Below, piece by piece: positions 1 to 10,854 of a DNA stretch of 64,000 nucleotides. This stretch comes from Dryocosmus kuriphilus (lineage: Eukaryota > Arthropoda > Insecta > Hymenoptera > Cynipidae), in the NCBI GenBank assembly GCA_038277395.1, contig CM076193.1, forward strand, positions 88,551,583-88,615,582, read 5' to 3'. The number at the start of each line of letters is the position of its first letter. Position 1 is the stretch's first letter. Below the pieces are notes generated by a model. That model saw only the letters and a list, made by a program, of their open reading frames with translations. It did no database searches and was not told the DNA's origin. A program made the translations under genes and the position numbers.

Positions 1-56
<56 letters not shown>
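1..56. repeat. (AC)n microsatellite
   Basis: Uninterrupted AC dinucleotide run that starts at the window edge, so its full length is unknown. Confidence 0.98.
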
Positions 57-61
<5 letters not shown>

Positions 62-240
62 CAACCAATCATAATTATTCTTTACTAAAATAACCAATCA
101 CAGTTCTAAAACGTTCCCGCGAATATATCACATCCAATAAGAGGTATGCAAATTTAATTAATGCGCCTGCGCATACTAATTGTGGCGCGTGTTTTTGAAT
201 GTCTTGAAAGTCAAACTATATGATAATTCTTACAAAAATG

Positions 241-412
241 AATCTAAACTTTGTGAAAAAAGGGGAAATTAGGTCAAAATTCTTGATTTTAGGGTTTTAA
301 GGGGATTTTTCAAATTTAAGGGGAAAAAAAGGAAAAAGGGGAAAAGGGGGAAAAGGGAAAAAAGGGGAAAAGGGAAAAAAGGGGATTAGGGAAAAAAGGG
401 GACGGACTGGCA
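241..412. repeat. G/A-rich low-complexity tract
   Basis: A purine-only tract built from short GGGGAAAA-type blocks with no coding potential. The sequence before it (57-240) and after it (413-840) holds nothing I recognise. Confidence 0.8.
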
Positions 413-840
413 TCCCTGTAATTCTTTTGTGTGCTTGAGAATACAATTACGAAGGCAAATTGTATGAAGGTCATCATGCGATCATAAGATTTTATTCAGA
501 CTTAAAAGGATGCAAAATACATTTGTGGGCAATTGTAAGACAGTAGCATTATATAACCATCTAAACATAATTCATCTGTATTTGAAACAGTTGTATTCTA
601 ATAGAATAAATCATGAATGTATAGCCTTAATACATGATTGAGTCACAAGGTCCTAATGCGCTTTATCAATCGTATTGCCAGTGCATATTTGAAGGATTTC
701 CCACTAAGCGACACTGAACCGGTCTATAGTACGTTTAAAAAAATGTGAAACACAGACGCTCCACTAGGGACCAGACGGCACCAATTTTATGATCTGTGTA
801 CCACAAGTTCTGCTCTAGAAAATGTATTATTTTTTTTTCT

Positions 841-1424
841 CCCTGACTTTTAGTTCCTTCTGCCGAGGGTTTTCCGACCTCCTAATTTTCTGCCACTTTA
901 GCACCGCTCTTCCTTGAGGTCCAAAGAATGTACGGAAAAAAGTTTTTCACGTGTACCTTATCGGTTTTTTCACGGGAATTTTCCGCGACTTTGAATCACT
1001 TCTGCCAAGAGTTTTCCGACCTGCTAACTTTCTGCCACTGTTACACCGCTCTTAGTAAAGGCCTAAACAATGCCTGAAAAAAATTTCACGCGTGTACCTT
1101 ATCGGTTTTTCAGGCAGGTTTTTCAGGACTTCCTGACTTTCAGTTCCTTCTGCTGAGGGTTTTCCGACCTACTAATTTTCTGCCACTATCGCACCGCCCT
1201 TCCTTGAGGTCCAAAGAATGTACGGAAAAAAGTTTTTCATGTGTACCTTTATCTGTTTTTTCATGGGAATTTTCCGCGACTTTGAATCACTTCTGCCGAG
1301 AGTTTTCCGACCTGTTAACTTTCTGCCACCGTTACACCGCTCTTATTCAAGGCCTAAACAATGCCTGAAATAAATTTCACGCATGCACCTACCTTATCGG
1401 TTTTTCAAGCAGGTTTTTCCGCCC
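841..1424. repeat. Two-unit tandem repeat, ~291 bp, each of two ~147-bp half units
   Basis: The segment starting CCCTGACTTT at 841 recurs at 1132 with only scattered changes. Inside each unit the block GTTTTCCGACCT...TCTGCCAC occurs twice, so the 291-bp unit is itself a diverged dimer of ~147 bp. The short open frames here (such as 1361-1576) run through the repeat and show no protein similarity. Confidence 0.85.
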
Positions 1425-1494
1425 TCGAAAACCAGCCACCATTTACATATCCGGCCTATGCAAACTGGCAGAATAGCCACCCAGTCAGAATTTT

Positions 1495-1702
1495 ACAACT
1501 GGTCCAACAACGGTCCAGCATCGGTTGCCGTTTGCCGACTGTCGGTAGCCGACTGCTGGTCAAGAGTTGGGGATGATAACGTGGAAAATCATTGGCCCAA
1601 CGTTGGCAACCGATATAACGGCACCAGCATTGGGCCACTATTGGTAACCGATATAACGGTTGCCAGCATTGGGCCACCGTTGACAACCAATATAACCTAC
1701 CT
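1495..1702. repeat. Degenerate GC-rich minisatellite (TTGGGCCAnCGTTGG type)
   Basis: Short diverged units alternate blocks such as TTGGCCCAACGTTGGCAACC with AT-rich CCGATATAACGG. The same kind of sequence makes a longer tract at 42715-43885. Open frames through it are periodic, not genes. Confidence 0.75.
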
Positions 1703-1939
1703 ATTATAGAGAACCTTAAATAATTAAGAATGAAGTGTATATTTATGGGAAAAACAATAATCCCTAATTCCACATCCTAGTTTTTAGGCTTGGGCTAAAA
1801 AAAAATATATTTCATGTTATTATTATTTTAATACTCTATTCTGTTAACATATTTAAGTAAACAATTATTCACTATTTAATGTACACAATCACTTATTTAC
1901 ATTTACACTAATTATAATCGCACGCTCTTAAAATTTTTT

Positions 1940-2030
1940 TATTCGCATCGGGATCGAACACCCCTCATTCGCATTCCTAATTCCTACTCCTAACCTTCCT
2001 AACGCCTGAAGCCTCACGGCTAACTTAACA
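1940..2030 (-). other. Possible tRNA-derived SINE-like remnant
   Basis: On the minus strand, GTTCGATCCC (about 1946-1956) fits the pol III B box, and a weak A-box-like TTAGCCGTGAGGC lies about 60 bp upstream. No cloverleaf can be drawn, so this is at best a tRNA-derived remnant. The following 2100-2630 is AT-rich with no feature seen. Confidence 0.2.
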
Positions 2031-2640
2031 TGGCTTACACGGGAAAAAATCGAACAAATAAGGTACTGCTGCAAGGCCGTTTGACAAATGTTTATGACCC
2101 ATTTCATCAAAAATTTCGGCTTTAGAGATTTGAATAATTTATGGGTTCAAAATTGATCCTTTTGTAATGAAAGAATGCTTTTTTAAGTATAAAATTATGA
2201 AATTTTTATGTATTTGTAAATTTAATTATAATTTTAAAAATCCATTATTCTCAACATTACAAAACTACACAAATGTTAAATTCACAAATTTATACAGTTC
2301 TTGAAATTTAAAATATTTGAAATTACAAAATTTCCTAAGTTATAAAACACCCGAAAAAAGAAATTCGGTGTTATAATATTATATAATATCGATAATTTAA
2401 CAATTCAAGAGTTTCATGGTTTTGGGAATTTTAAATTTCCAGAGTTTTATAATGTCGGAAATTTCAAGAATATTAAATTTCGATAATTTAATTTTAAATA
2501 TATTACTTATTTTAAAATTATTCTCATGTTTTCAGCGATTTAGTTACATTTCCATATATTAAATAAAAATTAAAATGACCACAATATATACTACTTAATT
2601 AATTTTTAGCAATTATTTAGGACCTTGTTAGTGCCTGCCT

Positions 2641-2814
2641 ATAAATAAAAACAGATAGGGCTTGGCTAGATGTAAAATTTCGCCAAGTCAGCTAAAAGAG
2701 GCATCCTCACCAATCCCCCGTGAGTACCCGGCTAGTTTTTGCTAGACCAGTTTCTCTAGCTAGGGCCCGACCAACGCCTGACTTCAAATGGGGACAAACC
2801 AGGCGATTTCTAGA
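2641..2814. mobile_element. Truncated TIR-element end abutting an FB-A terminus
   Basis: Read on the minus strand, the segment starts at 2814 with CCCGTCTAGAAATCGCC. This resembles the CCCGTGTAGAAATTTCCC terminus at 47995. It joins the FB-A end module exactly where other FB-A copies continue with CGATGAGAATGTG. That suggests an insertion into FB-A followed by loss of the far side. The opposite end was not found. Confidence 0.4.
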
Positions 2815-2857
2815 CGGGCGATGAGAATGTGCCCGCGAAGCGGGCAGATTTTTACTT
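2815..2857 (-). repeat. Solo terminal module of foldback family FB-A
   Basis: GATGAGAATGTGCCCGCG followed by AAGCGGGCAGATTTTT matches the outermost module of the full FB-A element (50067-52708). The short palindrome GCCCGC/GCGGGC is the family hallmark. Only this end is present here. Confidence 0.7.
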
Positions 2858-3099
2858 AAAAATTAAGGGTTTGAGCCAATAATATTATTTTATCTAGTTA
2901 TTTACAAATAACAGGCGTTCTTAGGACATAATGACTGGACAATTTATAATGATGAAAGAATTGAGAAAAGGGTGAATGACGGGGGTGGGGTATAAAATAA
3001 TAGCCCAGGGGCGAGAATTTCCTAAGATCGGCACTGAATACGTAGTATTATATTGGGCCATTTGATATGCCATTACTTCCCCACTTGTGGGCACCAGCT

Positions 3100-3490
3100 C
3101 TGACTTGATTGGTCCCACAATCGGGCAAGCCTTCGGCCAATTATTACGTCAGTACTGGTTTATCATTGGCTACCAGCTTTGGCTTAACCATCGGTCTAAA
3201 AGTCGGGCAAGCGTTGGTCCGTTTGTTACGCCAAAACAGGCCCAATATTGGCTGCTCGCTGTGGCTTAATGCTCAGTCGACAGTCGAGCAAGCGTTGGTC
3301 CGTTTTTTATGCCAAAAAAAGTCCAATGTTGGCTGCCAGCTCTGACTTGATACTTGGTCTGAGAGTCGGGCAAACGCCGGTCCATTTTTTATGCCAAAAT
3401 TAGCTTAATGTTGGCTGCCAGCTCCGGCTTGATGCTCGCTCTGAAAGTCACACAAGCATTGGTCCATTTGGTATGCCAATACTGGCCCGA
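3100..3490. repeat. ~81-bp minisatellite, about five diverged units
   Basis: Units begin GCAAGCGTTGGTCC (near 3208, 3289, 3371 and 3453) and contain TTATGCCAA and TTGGCTGCCAGCTC. Spacing is about 81 bp, which keeps overlapping frames open (3087-3345, 3408-3656); these are repeat shadows. The tract stops directly before hammerhead copy A. Confidence 0.8.
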
Positions 3491-3495
3491 TATGT

Positions 3496-3568
3496 GCGTC
3501 TGTGGCAGGGTTCACTTGTCTATAAGCCACACTGATGAGTCGACAGAAGTGGACCCGGGACGAAACGC
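3496..3568 (+). ncRNA. Hammerhead ribozyme, type III, copy A
   Basis: Order: stem III 5' strand plus cleavage triplet GCGTC (3496-3500), stem I TGTGGC/GCCACA (3501-3506 with 3526-3531), core CTGATGA (3532-3538), stem II closed by GTC/GAC, core GAAA, then stem III 3' strand ACGC ending at 3568. All invariant core positions are present. Cleavage is predicted between 3500 and 3501. Stems I and II are closed by loops, which makes it type III. Confidence 0.85.
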
Positions 3569-3961
3569 CGGTAGCCAACACAGGCTACCCAAACAGCTTT
3601 TGGAGACTACCAACTTAATAGGAATCTGCTATACCAACCCGGTATACACCTCCTAGAACTGGTGAGCCCGAGCTCGGAGCAGCTGAGGTTGACAGCACGC
3701 TTTCCTCCATGACCTGCTTGCGCGCTACATCCCTGAGACACCTCAATGGCGGGCGCACTAACTCCATCTGACTCCTATCATTTCATCTCACCTTTTCCAT
3801 AATCACGCTCCTGACGTCACTTGGGGGGGAGTATTGCAGGGACTCCTACCTAGTTGGGACTTCCACCGGTAGCTGGAAACCGCCTGTACCTGCAAGATCC
3901 TCTCGCAAGTAAGAGGATGTCTTGTACCTTATAATTGCGTTCGAGTCCCATCCTCCTCAGA

Positions 3962-4029
3962 GCGCCTATGGCAGGGCCCGTCCACATTGCCATACTGATG
4001 AGTCCAGTGGCGGACCTGGGACGAAACGC
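3962..4029 (+). ncRNA. Hammerhead ribozyme, type III, copy B (probably inactive)
   Basis: Same architecture: stem I is TATGGC/GCCATA, a compensatory A-U replacing the G-C of copies A and C. Core CTGATGA is at 3993-3999, stem II is GTCC/GGAC and core GAAA is intact. The cleavage triplet reads GCC instead of GUC, which breaks the conserved A15.1-U16.1 pair and the NUH rule, so self-cleavage is expected to be lost or severely reduced. Confidence 0.8.
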
Positions 4030-4572
4030 ACTTATCCTTTTTGATAGGCTGCTCAGGCACCGCTATATGCGTCTCATCGAGACGTGGTGCCTTGCGCCTT
4101 TTTATATATATAGCATAATAGCTAACTGGCGACCCCAACGAACGGAACAACACGCAACCTTCTACATCTATGATTGGTGAACTTCGAACATAGCCCTGGC
4201 TCCGCCTTCTGGTTTTCAGCTGAGCCTTTCACAGCGGCTTGGTCCCCCGCTCAACTCGCTCTCCAGCTACAAAGTCGCGACGGTTGCAGCATTTTCGCGA
4301 ATCTGAACCAAGCCAGCGGTCTCTTCACAACATGCCTTCCGCCAACCATCTGACAGCATCGTCCCAACATCATCATCATGCCTACGTCGGGTGGGGGGGG
4401 GGGGGGGGCTACTACTGTAGGGACTACTCGCTATTAGGTCTCAATACAGACCGACTAAGCGTGTCGACCAGTAGCTCATCGCGATCAGCACCATCATCCC
4501 GCTCCGGAAAGTTGAGCGCGCCTACAACTGGGATGAGTGATCGGAGAATCATATCTCTCCTCGTATCCCCAG

Positions 4573-4645
4573 GCGTCTGTGGCAGGGTTCACTTGCGTAT
4601 CAGCCACACTGATGAGTCCACTCAAGTGGGCCCGGGACGAAACGC
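4573..4645 (+). ncRNA. Hammerhead ribozyme, type III, copy C
   Basis: Stem III GCGT/ACGC, cleavage triplet GTC (cleavage between 4577 and 4578), stem I TGTGGC/GCCACA, core CTGATGA (4609-4615), stem II GTCC/GGAC and core GAAA. Complete by motif. It lies 1077 bp downstream of copy A. Confidence 0.85.
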
Positions 4646-4745
4646 AGATAGCCAACACAGGCTACCCAAACAGCTTTTGCAGTCTACCAACCTAATAGGA
4701 ATCTGCTATACCAACCCGGCATACAACTCCTATATACCCTCCGCC

Positions 4746-5239
4746 TCACCCCGCTACCCGTTGATTGAAACAAGTGAAAATTTGTAATTGTAAATATGGC
4801 TGCTGATGGCTACCAACGTGTCACACCGTGTGTTGCAACTTGCAGTGTGTTATGTGTAGTCCAGTCAAGTCCAGTGTGGTCTTCATCTTAGGTTCTGAAC
4901 GACAGTTGATCACATGTGCGGGAAAATAACTATCAAAACGATTTTAGGCAAAAAAAAAAAACGTACAGATAAGCGCTTGTATCTGCAAATAAAAACGCCT
5001 GGATTAATTTATAATCAAATTTCACTTTTCGCCGAGGAAAAATAGAGAAAGCTAACCTAAGCGCTACTCGCGATTTGTTAGGTTATTTGATGAGGTCACC
5101 GTGACGTAGTCTTTTATAAAAAAAACCAATAAAAAACAAACAGAAATACATAGTTATTTTAATAATTATTTATGAATTTCTACTTGTGTTCCTATTGTTT
5201 TTAAAAATTTGATTTAGTTTTCAATTACATTATCTACAT

Positions 5240-5243
<4 letters not shown>
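4746..5243. other. No gene recognised
   Basis: AT-rich sequence with no supported feature between the hammerhead element and the (AT)n tract. Confidence 0.6.

Positions 5244-5329
<86 letters not shown>
5244..5329. repeat. (AT)n microsatellite
   Basis: About 43 uninterrupted AT dinucleotides. Confidence 0.98.
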
Positions 5330-5330
<1 letters not shown>

Positions 5331-5469
5331 CTTTTGTGATTCCGCTAGATGGCTCTAGTGTCAATCTCGTCACTTTTATAACATTGAGCTATATTATGTG
5401 TGCATCGAATATTTAATATCCCTGGAACAAGGAAAATGGCCAAATATATTCACTTTTACTGTTCCAAGG

Positions 5470-5540
5470 ATCTTTCCAAATTGAGCGCCCGGATTCTATA
5501 ACCAGACATCTTGCAAGGGACGGAGTTGGGCTCTGACCAT
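5470..5540. repeat. Inverted partner of 8010-8075
   Basis: Contains GATTCTATAACCAGAC, TTGCA and GGAGTTGG in order. These recur reverse-complemented at 8010-8075, giving a ~60-bp inverted pair about 2.5 kb apart that brackets the FB-A copy. It could be the end of a larger composite element or a duplicated unique sequence. Sequence 5541-6790 between it and FB-A is AT-rich with no gene recognised. Confidence 0.55.
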
Positions 5541-6794
5541 TAAAAACCAGAATTAAAATTTTTGATTTCTGGAAGGTGCATTATTATAGGAAATTAAATT
5601 ACGCATATTTTTTTCCTTTTCGAAAAAGTTATATGTTTAATAGTTTTTGAACTAAGTACAGAGAATGCATTTTTTTTCGAAATCGATTTTTACTTTATTT
5701 TTGTCTTTAACTCGCCCTCAATTCGTTAGTTTTTGGAATTTTTTATTGAAAATTGGACACAATACTCTTTATAGTATTTATTTTACGACTGTATGAGTAA
5801 AAAGTTTACATCTTTATTCATAATAATATAAAAAATTATTTGATAAGTAAATGACTAATTCTTTCCACATAATATTTGAATGCTTCGTTTAGCGAGGGAA
5901 GTTTTAGCAAATTAAAACTTCCAGGGGGAAAGTTGTTCAGAAAAGTATAGAGAAGTTTTCTGTGAAGCCTTTTTTCAAATAAATCAATAGATAAAAAAGT
6001 GAGCACGTTAAACTTCAAGTGCGCAATTATCATCCACACGTTTATGCTGTACTGCAGTGACTAATTTGCCGTTTGGAGGAATAATGAACTCCAAGATAAG
6101 TAGGGGATTTTAAAACACGTTAGATGACCTCCACACGTCTTTCATACTGTTTTCTTCTAAAAACAGTATAAAAAATTCATTTTTCTCTTGAAAAAAAGCA
6201 GATCATTGCCCTTTGGGCTTCTGAAGTGTTCACTTCATGTGAGGATATTGAGTTAAAATGAATCCTTAAAGTAAAATTAGTCAGTTTTTAAAATATTATA
6301 TTTAAACGAATTTTTATACTTAAAAGTGGAAAAGGAATCACAAAGTCCTTCTAGAGAATAACGCAACATATGCATGGAGTTTACACAATTTTTTTTAGTT
6401 GAACGAATAAAGTCCATGTTTACAGATTCTTAAAAAAGATTATAAAATATATGCAGATTAATTAAATTACATATAGAATACGTATGTTTAATTATTTTAT
6501 AATCAAGATGCTGGTATAAAATATAAATCTGTTAAATTATTCCACAATCAGCATTGCGGTTTAAAAGATCTTACTGAATATTTATACATATTATATAAAG
6601 ATATTTATTAATTTTGCCTTAAAAATGTATTCTTTTATAAAATAAGGTTTGATATTTTGATATCATTAAAAACGTTAATGTTGTTTATTTTCGATTCTAT
6701 CGCATTTGCTTGCATTAGCGGCAATGTCTTGGTGCCGCGCCGGCAACATGCTCGCTTGAAGTTTAATATGTGCCTAGTTTTTTTACCCATTGAT

Positions 6795-8008
6795 TGATTT
6801 TTTTAAATCTGCCCGCTTCGCGGGCACGTTCTCATCGCGCGCGTATGTCCAAATTCGCGCTTCGCGCTCCCTACGTTATTTACCTCGTGCTACGACGCGC
6901 TCGGTGTTTGTACATCCCCCTACATTTGTACGTATGGACCTTCTAAATTAAAGATCGAACTATTTACCAGTGACACTTTGTTCATTATCACTTTCTTTGT
7001 ATCTTGCATATTTTGGCGAGAAATTTGAATTTTTGATTTTTGGAAAGAACTTATGATGGATAAAACCAGAACCGTTGGTCAAAAACCGCTGGTTAACTAA
7101 CTCGTCCTTTCTTTTTAAGACTTAAAGAAGTATGCCAAAGCGCAATCCAATCCGATTAGTCCTTCGAAAGTAATCGTGTTCACAGACGGCAAAGACAAAG
7201 CCAGAGAAGACACCAACGTAAAAAATGTTCTTTCGGATTCAGGGTGTCACGACACGTCGAGATTTCATGAAATCCGCGAAAGTCAGTTTTCACATAAAAC
7301 TAATACCTCCTCATTGAGATGAGAATGTAATAAAAAATTCACGTTTTCGATACACTTTAATCGACTGTGAACCGTGAGAAACGTGACAAGAATGCGCCTG
7401 AGTAGCGGGCATATTTTTCAATAACTTTTTATTAACTTTCTAATAATGTTTTTCTTGATTAAAACAACTATTATAAGTTTCATCCAAAAACTATGCGTTG
7501 GTTCAAAAAATGGTTTTAAGCAAATTTGTAGGACTTTCGAAGATGAATAATTTTGCTTCTTAATATTTTCTCGCATCACGCATAGTTTTACTAAAAACCG
7601 TATTTCTTTATATTTTATAACATATTCTACGAATAACTCAAAAACTATGCGCCTTTGCGAAAAAATTATAGAGAACAAATTTATAGATCTCTTTGAGATG
7701 AACAACTTTGTTCATTATCACTTATTTTGTATCATTGCATATTTTGTCGGGAAATTGGAATTTTTTATTTTTGGAAAGAACTTATGATGGATAAAACCAG
7801 AACCGTTGGTTAAAAACCGCTGGTTAACGAACTCGTCCTTTCTTTGCAAGCCTTAAAGAAGTGTGCCAAAGCGCAATCCAATCCGATTAGTCCTTCGAAA
7901 GTTATCGTGTTCACAAACGGCAACGACAAGGAAAACGCCAGACAGACACCAACGTAAAACATGTTTTTTTTGGATTCCGCGAAAGTCTGTTTTCACATAA
8001 AACTATAA
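6795..8008. mobile_element. FB-A foldback family copy (partial)
   Basis: Starts with the end module CTGCCCGCTTCGCGGGCA plus CGCGCTTCGCGCTC (6811-6875). It continues through the family's central module (ATGGATAAAACC ... GTTGGT ... AACTCGTCC) at 7050-7330, ~150-bp tandem modules (AAAACTATGCG...AAATTTGTAG) at 7430-7740, and a second direct copy of the central module at 7745-8008. No protein is encoded. Confidence 0.75.
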
Positions 8009-8340
8009 TACCAACTCCGTTCCATGCAAGAAGCTGACGTCTGGTTATAGAATCTGACCGCTCAATTCCTTAATCGTTTTCAACTACATTACGTTATAGG
8101 GAATCACTTAGCTGACAGCTCAACTTTTTTTCCGTGCGTAACTTTCCTTTCCAGTGAGCGAAGTTTTGCATGATATGCAAATATATACATATAGTCCGCA
8201 CCCGCATTCCGTAAAACACGACGAATGCCTAGGGGAATTATTAAGGCATTCAATGTGATACGTTTGAAGTAGTTAAAAATTTTTTTAAAACTTTTAGACA
8301 CAAGGCATGTAAATAAGGCACCAGCAAGTAACATGTCAAA

Positions 8341-8404
8341 CCAGGTACGTTAAGCTGACGGAGCCACATCGTGAGAAAAAAACATTTAATCGACTTATGA
8401 CATA
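8341..8404 (+). repeat. FB-B unit, left part, split by mariner
   Basis: Contains GTTAAGCTGACGGAGCCACA...CATTTAATCGA, the second half of the ~150-bp FB-B unit. It stops at the TA where the mariner begins and resumes at 9676. Confidence 0.75.
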
Positions 8405-9675
8405 CGAGGTATGTTCAAAAAGTAAGGTGACTTTTCAAATTTCGCGGGCTATGTACATTCGATCTTCAATCATCTTTCAAGTGTATAGAATTTTTAGTTC
8501 GTTTGTGAGAGGCGTAAATGTTAGAAGTGTTTGGTGTGATCTTCGATTTTCTGCTGTCGAAAAAAATGGATCAGAGAACTTGCATCAAATTTTGTGTAAA
8601 AAATGGAATTAAGTGCTCCAAAACACTTGAAATGTTGACAGTGGTATACGGTGAGTTTACTTTGGGCAAAAAAATGTTTATAAGTGGTACAAGCTCTTCC
8701 AAGAAGGTCTATAAGACACCAATGACGAATCTCGCTCTGGACGCCCCAGCACGTCAATGAATGATGAAAGCGTTGAAGAAGTGAAGAATATGGTGTTGAG
8801 GAATCATCGAATCACTGTTAGAGAAGTTGCTGAGGACGTCGGCATCTCAGTTGGCTCGTGTGATGCAATTTTTTCCATGTTTTGGGTATGAAACGTGTGG
8901 CAGCGAAATTTGTTCCGAAACTGCTTAATTTTGACCAAAAGAACCGTCGAATGAGCACCGCTCAAGAGCTGTTAAATGACGTCAATAATGGTCCTAATAT
9001 GCTCAAAAAGGTTATAATAACTGGCGACGAATCATGGGTATACGGTTATGACGTCGAAACCAAAGCCCAATCGTCCCAATGGAAGAGCCTGGAAGAGCCA
9101 AGACGAAAAAAGCGCGTCAAGTTCGATCAAATGTCAAGGTTTTTGCTCACTGTTTTCTTCGATTACCGTGGCGTAGTACATCAAGAGTTCTTACCACAAG
9201 GTCGCACGGTCAATAAGGAGTATTACCTTGAAGTTATGCGCCATTTGCGAAAAGCAATACGACAAAAACGTCCGGAATTGTGGAAAAACAATTCATGGCT
9301 TTTGCATCACCACAATGCACCAGCTCACGCATCGTTGCTTGTACGTGATCTTTTGGCTAAAAACAAAACCACAATCATGCCTCAGTCACCATATTTACCA
9401 GATTTGCCCCCCTGTGACTTTTTCCTGTTCCCAAAACTGAAGAGACCCATGAAAAGACGGAGATTTGCAACGACTGAGAAGATAAAGAATGCATCGTTGG
9501 AAGAACTCAAGGCTATACCAAAAAGTGCTTATCAGAAGTGCTTCGAAACTGGAAAAAACGTTGGCACATGTGTGTTATATCTGAGGGGGGTTACTTTGAA
9601 GGGGACAACATAATAATTGATGCATAAATATTTTTTCGTAAAAACTAAGTCACCTTACTTTTTGAACACACCTCG
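8405..9675 (+). mobile_element. mariner element with TIRs and TA target duplication
   Basis: A 1271-bp element bounded by ~30-bp imperfect inverted repeats. The left begins CGAGGTATGTTC followed by AAAAAGTAAGGTGACTT, and the right ends with the complement (AAGTCACCTTACTTTTTGAA ... CCTCG). TA flanks both sides (8403-8404 and 9676-9677). Length, TIR size and TA duplication are as expected for mariner. It sits inside an FB-B unit. Confidence 0.92.
8566..9612 (+). pseudogene. mariner transposase pseudogene (DD34D family)
   Basis: The N-terminal part (8566-8757, starting MDQRTCIKFCVKNG) is the helix-turn-helix region. It then loses frame, remnants of the linker (EEVKNMVLRNHR, EVAEDVGIS) lie in another frame, and the catalytic part is open from 8882 to 9613. 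Known mariner landmarks are GDESWV (first catalytic Asp, intact) and SPYLPDLPPCDFFLF (third Asp, intact). The central motif, normally HDNAPAH, reads HHNAPAH here, so the second catalytic Asp is a His. The C terminus is frameshifted as well. Frameshifts plus the lost catalytic residue make it non-functional. The family resembles mariners common in ants and other insects; that is from memory of the family, not a search. Confidence 0.9.
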
Positions 9676-10045
9676 TATATCATAAGTAAGGGCTCATTTA
9701 ATGCTAATTTAATTCCCTATTGCAAAATTTAATGTTTTGCTTTAAAAAAAAAACCGGTGGCTCCGCTGGCTTAACGTTAAACTGACTAATGCTAATTTAA
9801 TGCCCTATTGACAAATTTAATGCTTCGCTTTAAAAAAAAAAAAAAAAAAAAAAAACCGATGGTTTAGGTGGCCTAACGTTCCGCTGATGGAACCACATCG
9901 TTGAATCGAGTTATATGACCTACATTATAATTAAGGGCTAATTTAATGCACTATTGCTAAATTCAATGCTTCGTTTTTTTTTTCAACCGGTGGTTCCGCT
10001 CTCTTAACGTTAAGCTGACGGAACCACACGCATAAAACAACATTG
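9676..10045 (+). repeat. FB-B tandem units, right of the mariner
   Basis: Continues the interrupted unit with TATCATAAGTAAGGGCTC, then about 2.5 units containing ATTTAATGC..., a poly-A/T stretch (9832-9853), CCGGTGGTTCCGCT, TTAACGTTAAGCTGACGG and TCGAGTTATGACC. It is the same ~150-bp unit as at 24465-26262. Confidence 0.85.
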
Positions 10046-10054
10046 AATCGAGTT

Positions 10055-10235
10055 TAGTGGTGCCGTCCGATACGATATTTTCTGGGGATCGGATCGAATA
10101 GGTTTTTTTCTCGAGTAGGGATCGGTTTTTCGATACCCGGTATCGGTTTGGGATCAGATCGACTTGGTATCGGAAGTCAATGGATCGAGTCGGGATCGGC
10201 TCGGTATTCCGATACTCCTTCGCCAGATGTCCAGT
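10055..10235. repeat. GGATCGG-rich degenerate short repeat
   Basis: Repeated GGGATCGG/GGTATCGG/CCGATAC blocks in both orientations. The 102-codon minus frame at 9963-10271 is a by-product. Confidence 0.6.
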
Positions 10236-10854
10236 TCTTCGTTGAACCGGGCGGAGAAGGAAATCTGACAATGAGCTGACGTCACTCAGTCAAACTTCGA
10301 CCCCACCCGGCACTCCAGCACAGGCTTGGTACCATGCGTGTGAACCTGGCCGCGCACTTTCAAAATTTCGAATTTTTTTTTAGAGTTCTGACATCCTTTT
10401 CAATAGTTCTATAGTTCCTGATAACTTTTAGAAATAGTTCTGGGGTATAAACACCCTAAAAATCGATTTTTCAAAAGTGGCGGCTAAGTTCACGTTCCCG
10501 CGCGTTTTTCGAAAAATGCACTTTTTCTTAGAGTTCTGGGTAGATTTAGCATAGTTCTATAGTTCCTGATACATATTGAAAATAGTTCTCAAAAATTGTA
10601 TACAAAAAAAATTTTCAAAAAATAGAGCTAGCCGCGCACTTTTCAGAAAATCAACTTTTTCTTTCATATTCCTGTTGTTCTCAAAAAGTTCTAGAGTTCT
10701 GCAGAAAAATAATTTCGAAAAACTCAAAAACTCAAAAGTTACACAATTTTTAAAAATTCAAAGAAGATTTCAAAGAAAATTAAATTTTCTTAAAGAGTTC
10801 CAGGAGTTCTGATCAGAGTTCTGGTAGCCCCCCAAAGAGTTCTAGAAAAAAGCC

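Larger units (their letters stand above)
3491..4745 (+). mobile_element. Hammerhead-bearing tandem element (retrozyme-like), three units
   Basis: Three type III hammerhead motifs (3496, 3962, 4573) divide the segment into units of 466 and 611 bp. The ~160 bp after copies A and C are near-identical (block TAGCCAACACAGGCTACCC). A G-rich block followed by GGGACT precedes copies B and C at comparable distances. Just before copy B, GTTCGAGTCCCA fits a pol III B box. Homology between the A and C units begins at ribozyme stem III. No protein is encoded; the 182-codon frame at 4239-4787 overlaps ribozyme C and has no recognisable similarity. Known hammerhead-bearing repeats (retrozymes, Penelope terminal repeats, some satellites) give the analogy. 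Which class this is remains open. Confidence 0.6.

Noticed and set aside
4239..4787. 182-codon frame as a gene of the hammerhead element
   Set aside because: Spans a poly-G run and hammerhead C; no protein similarity recognised.
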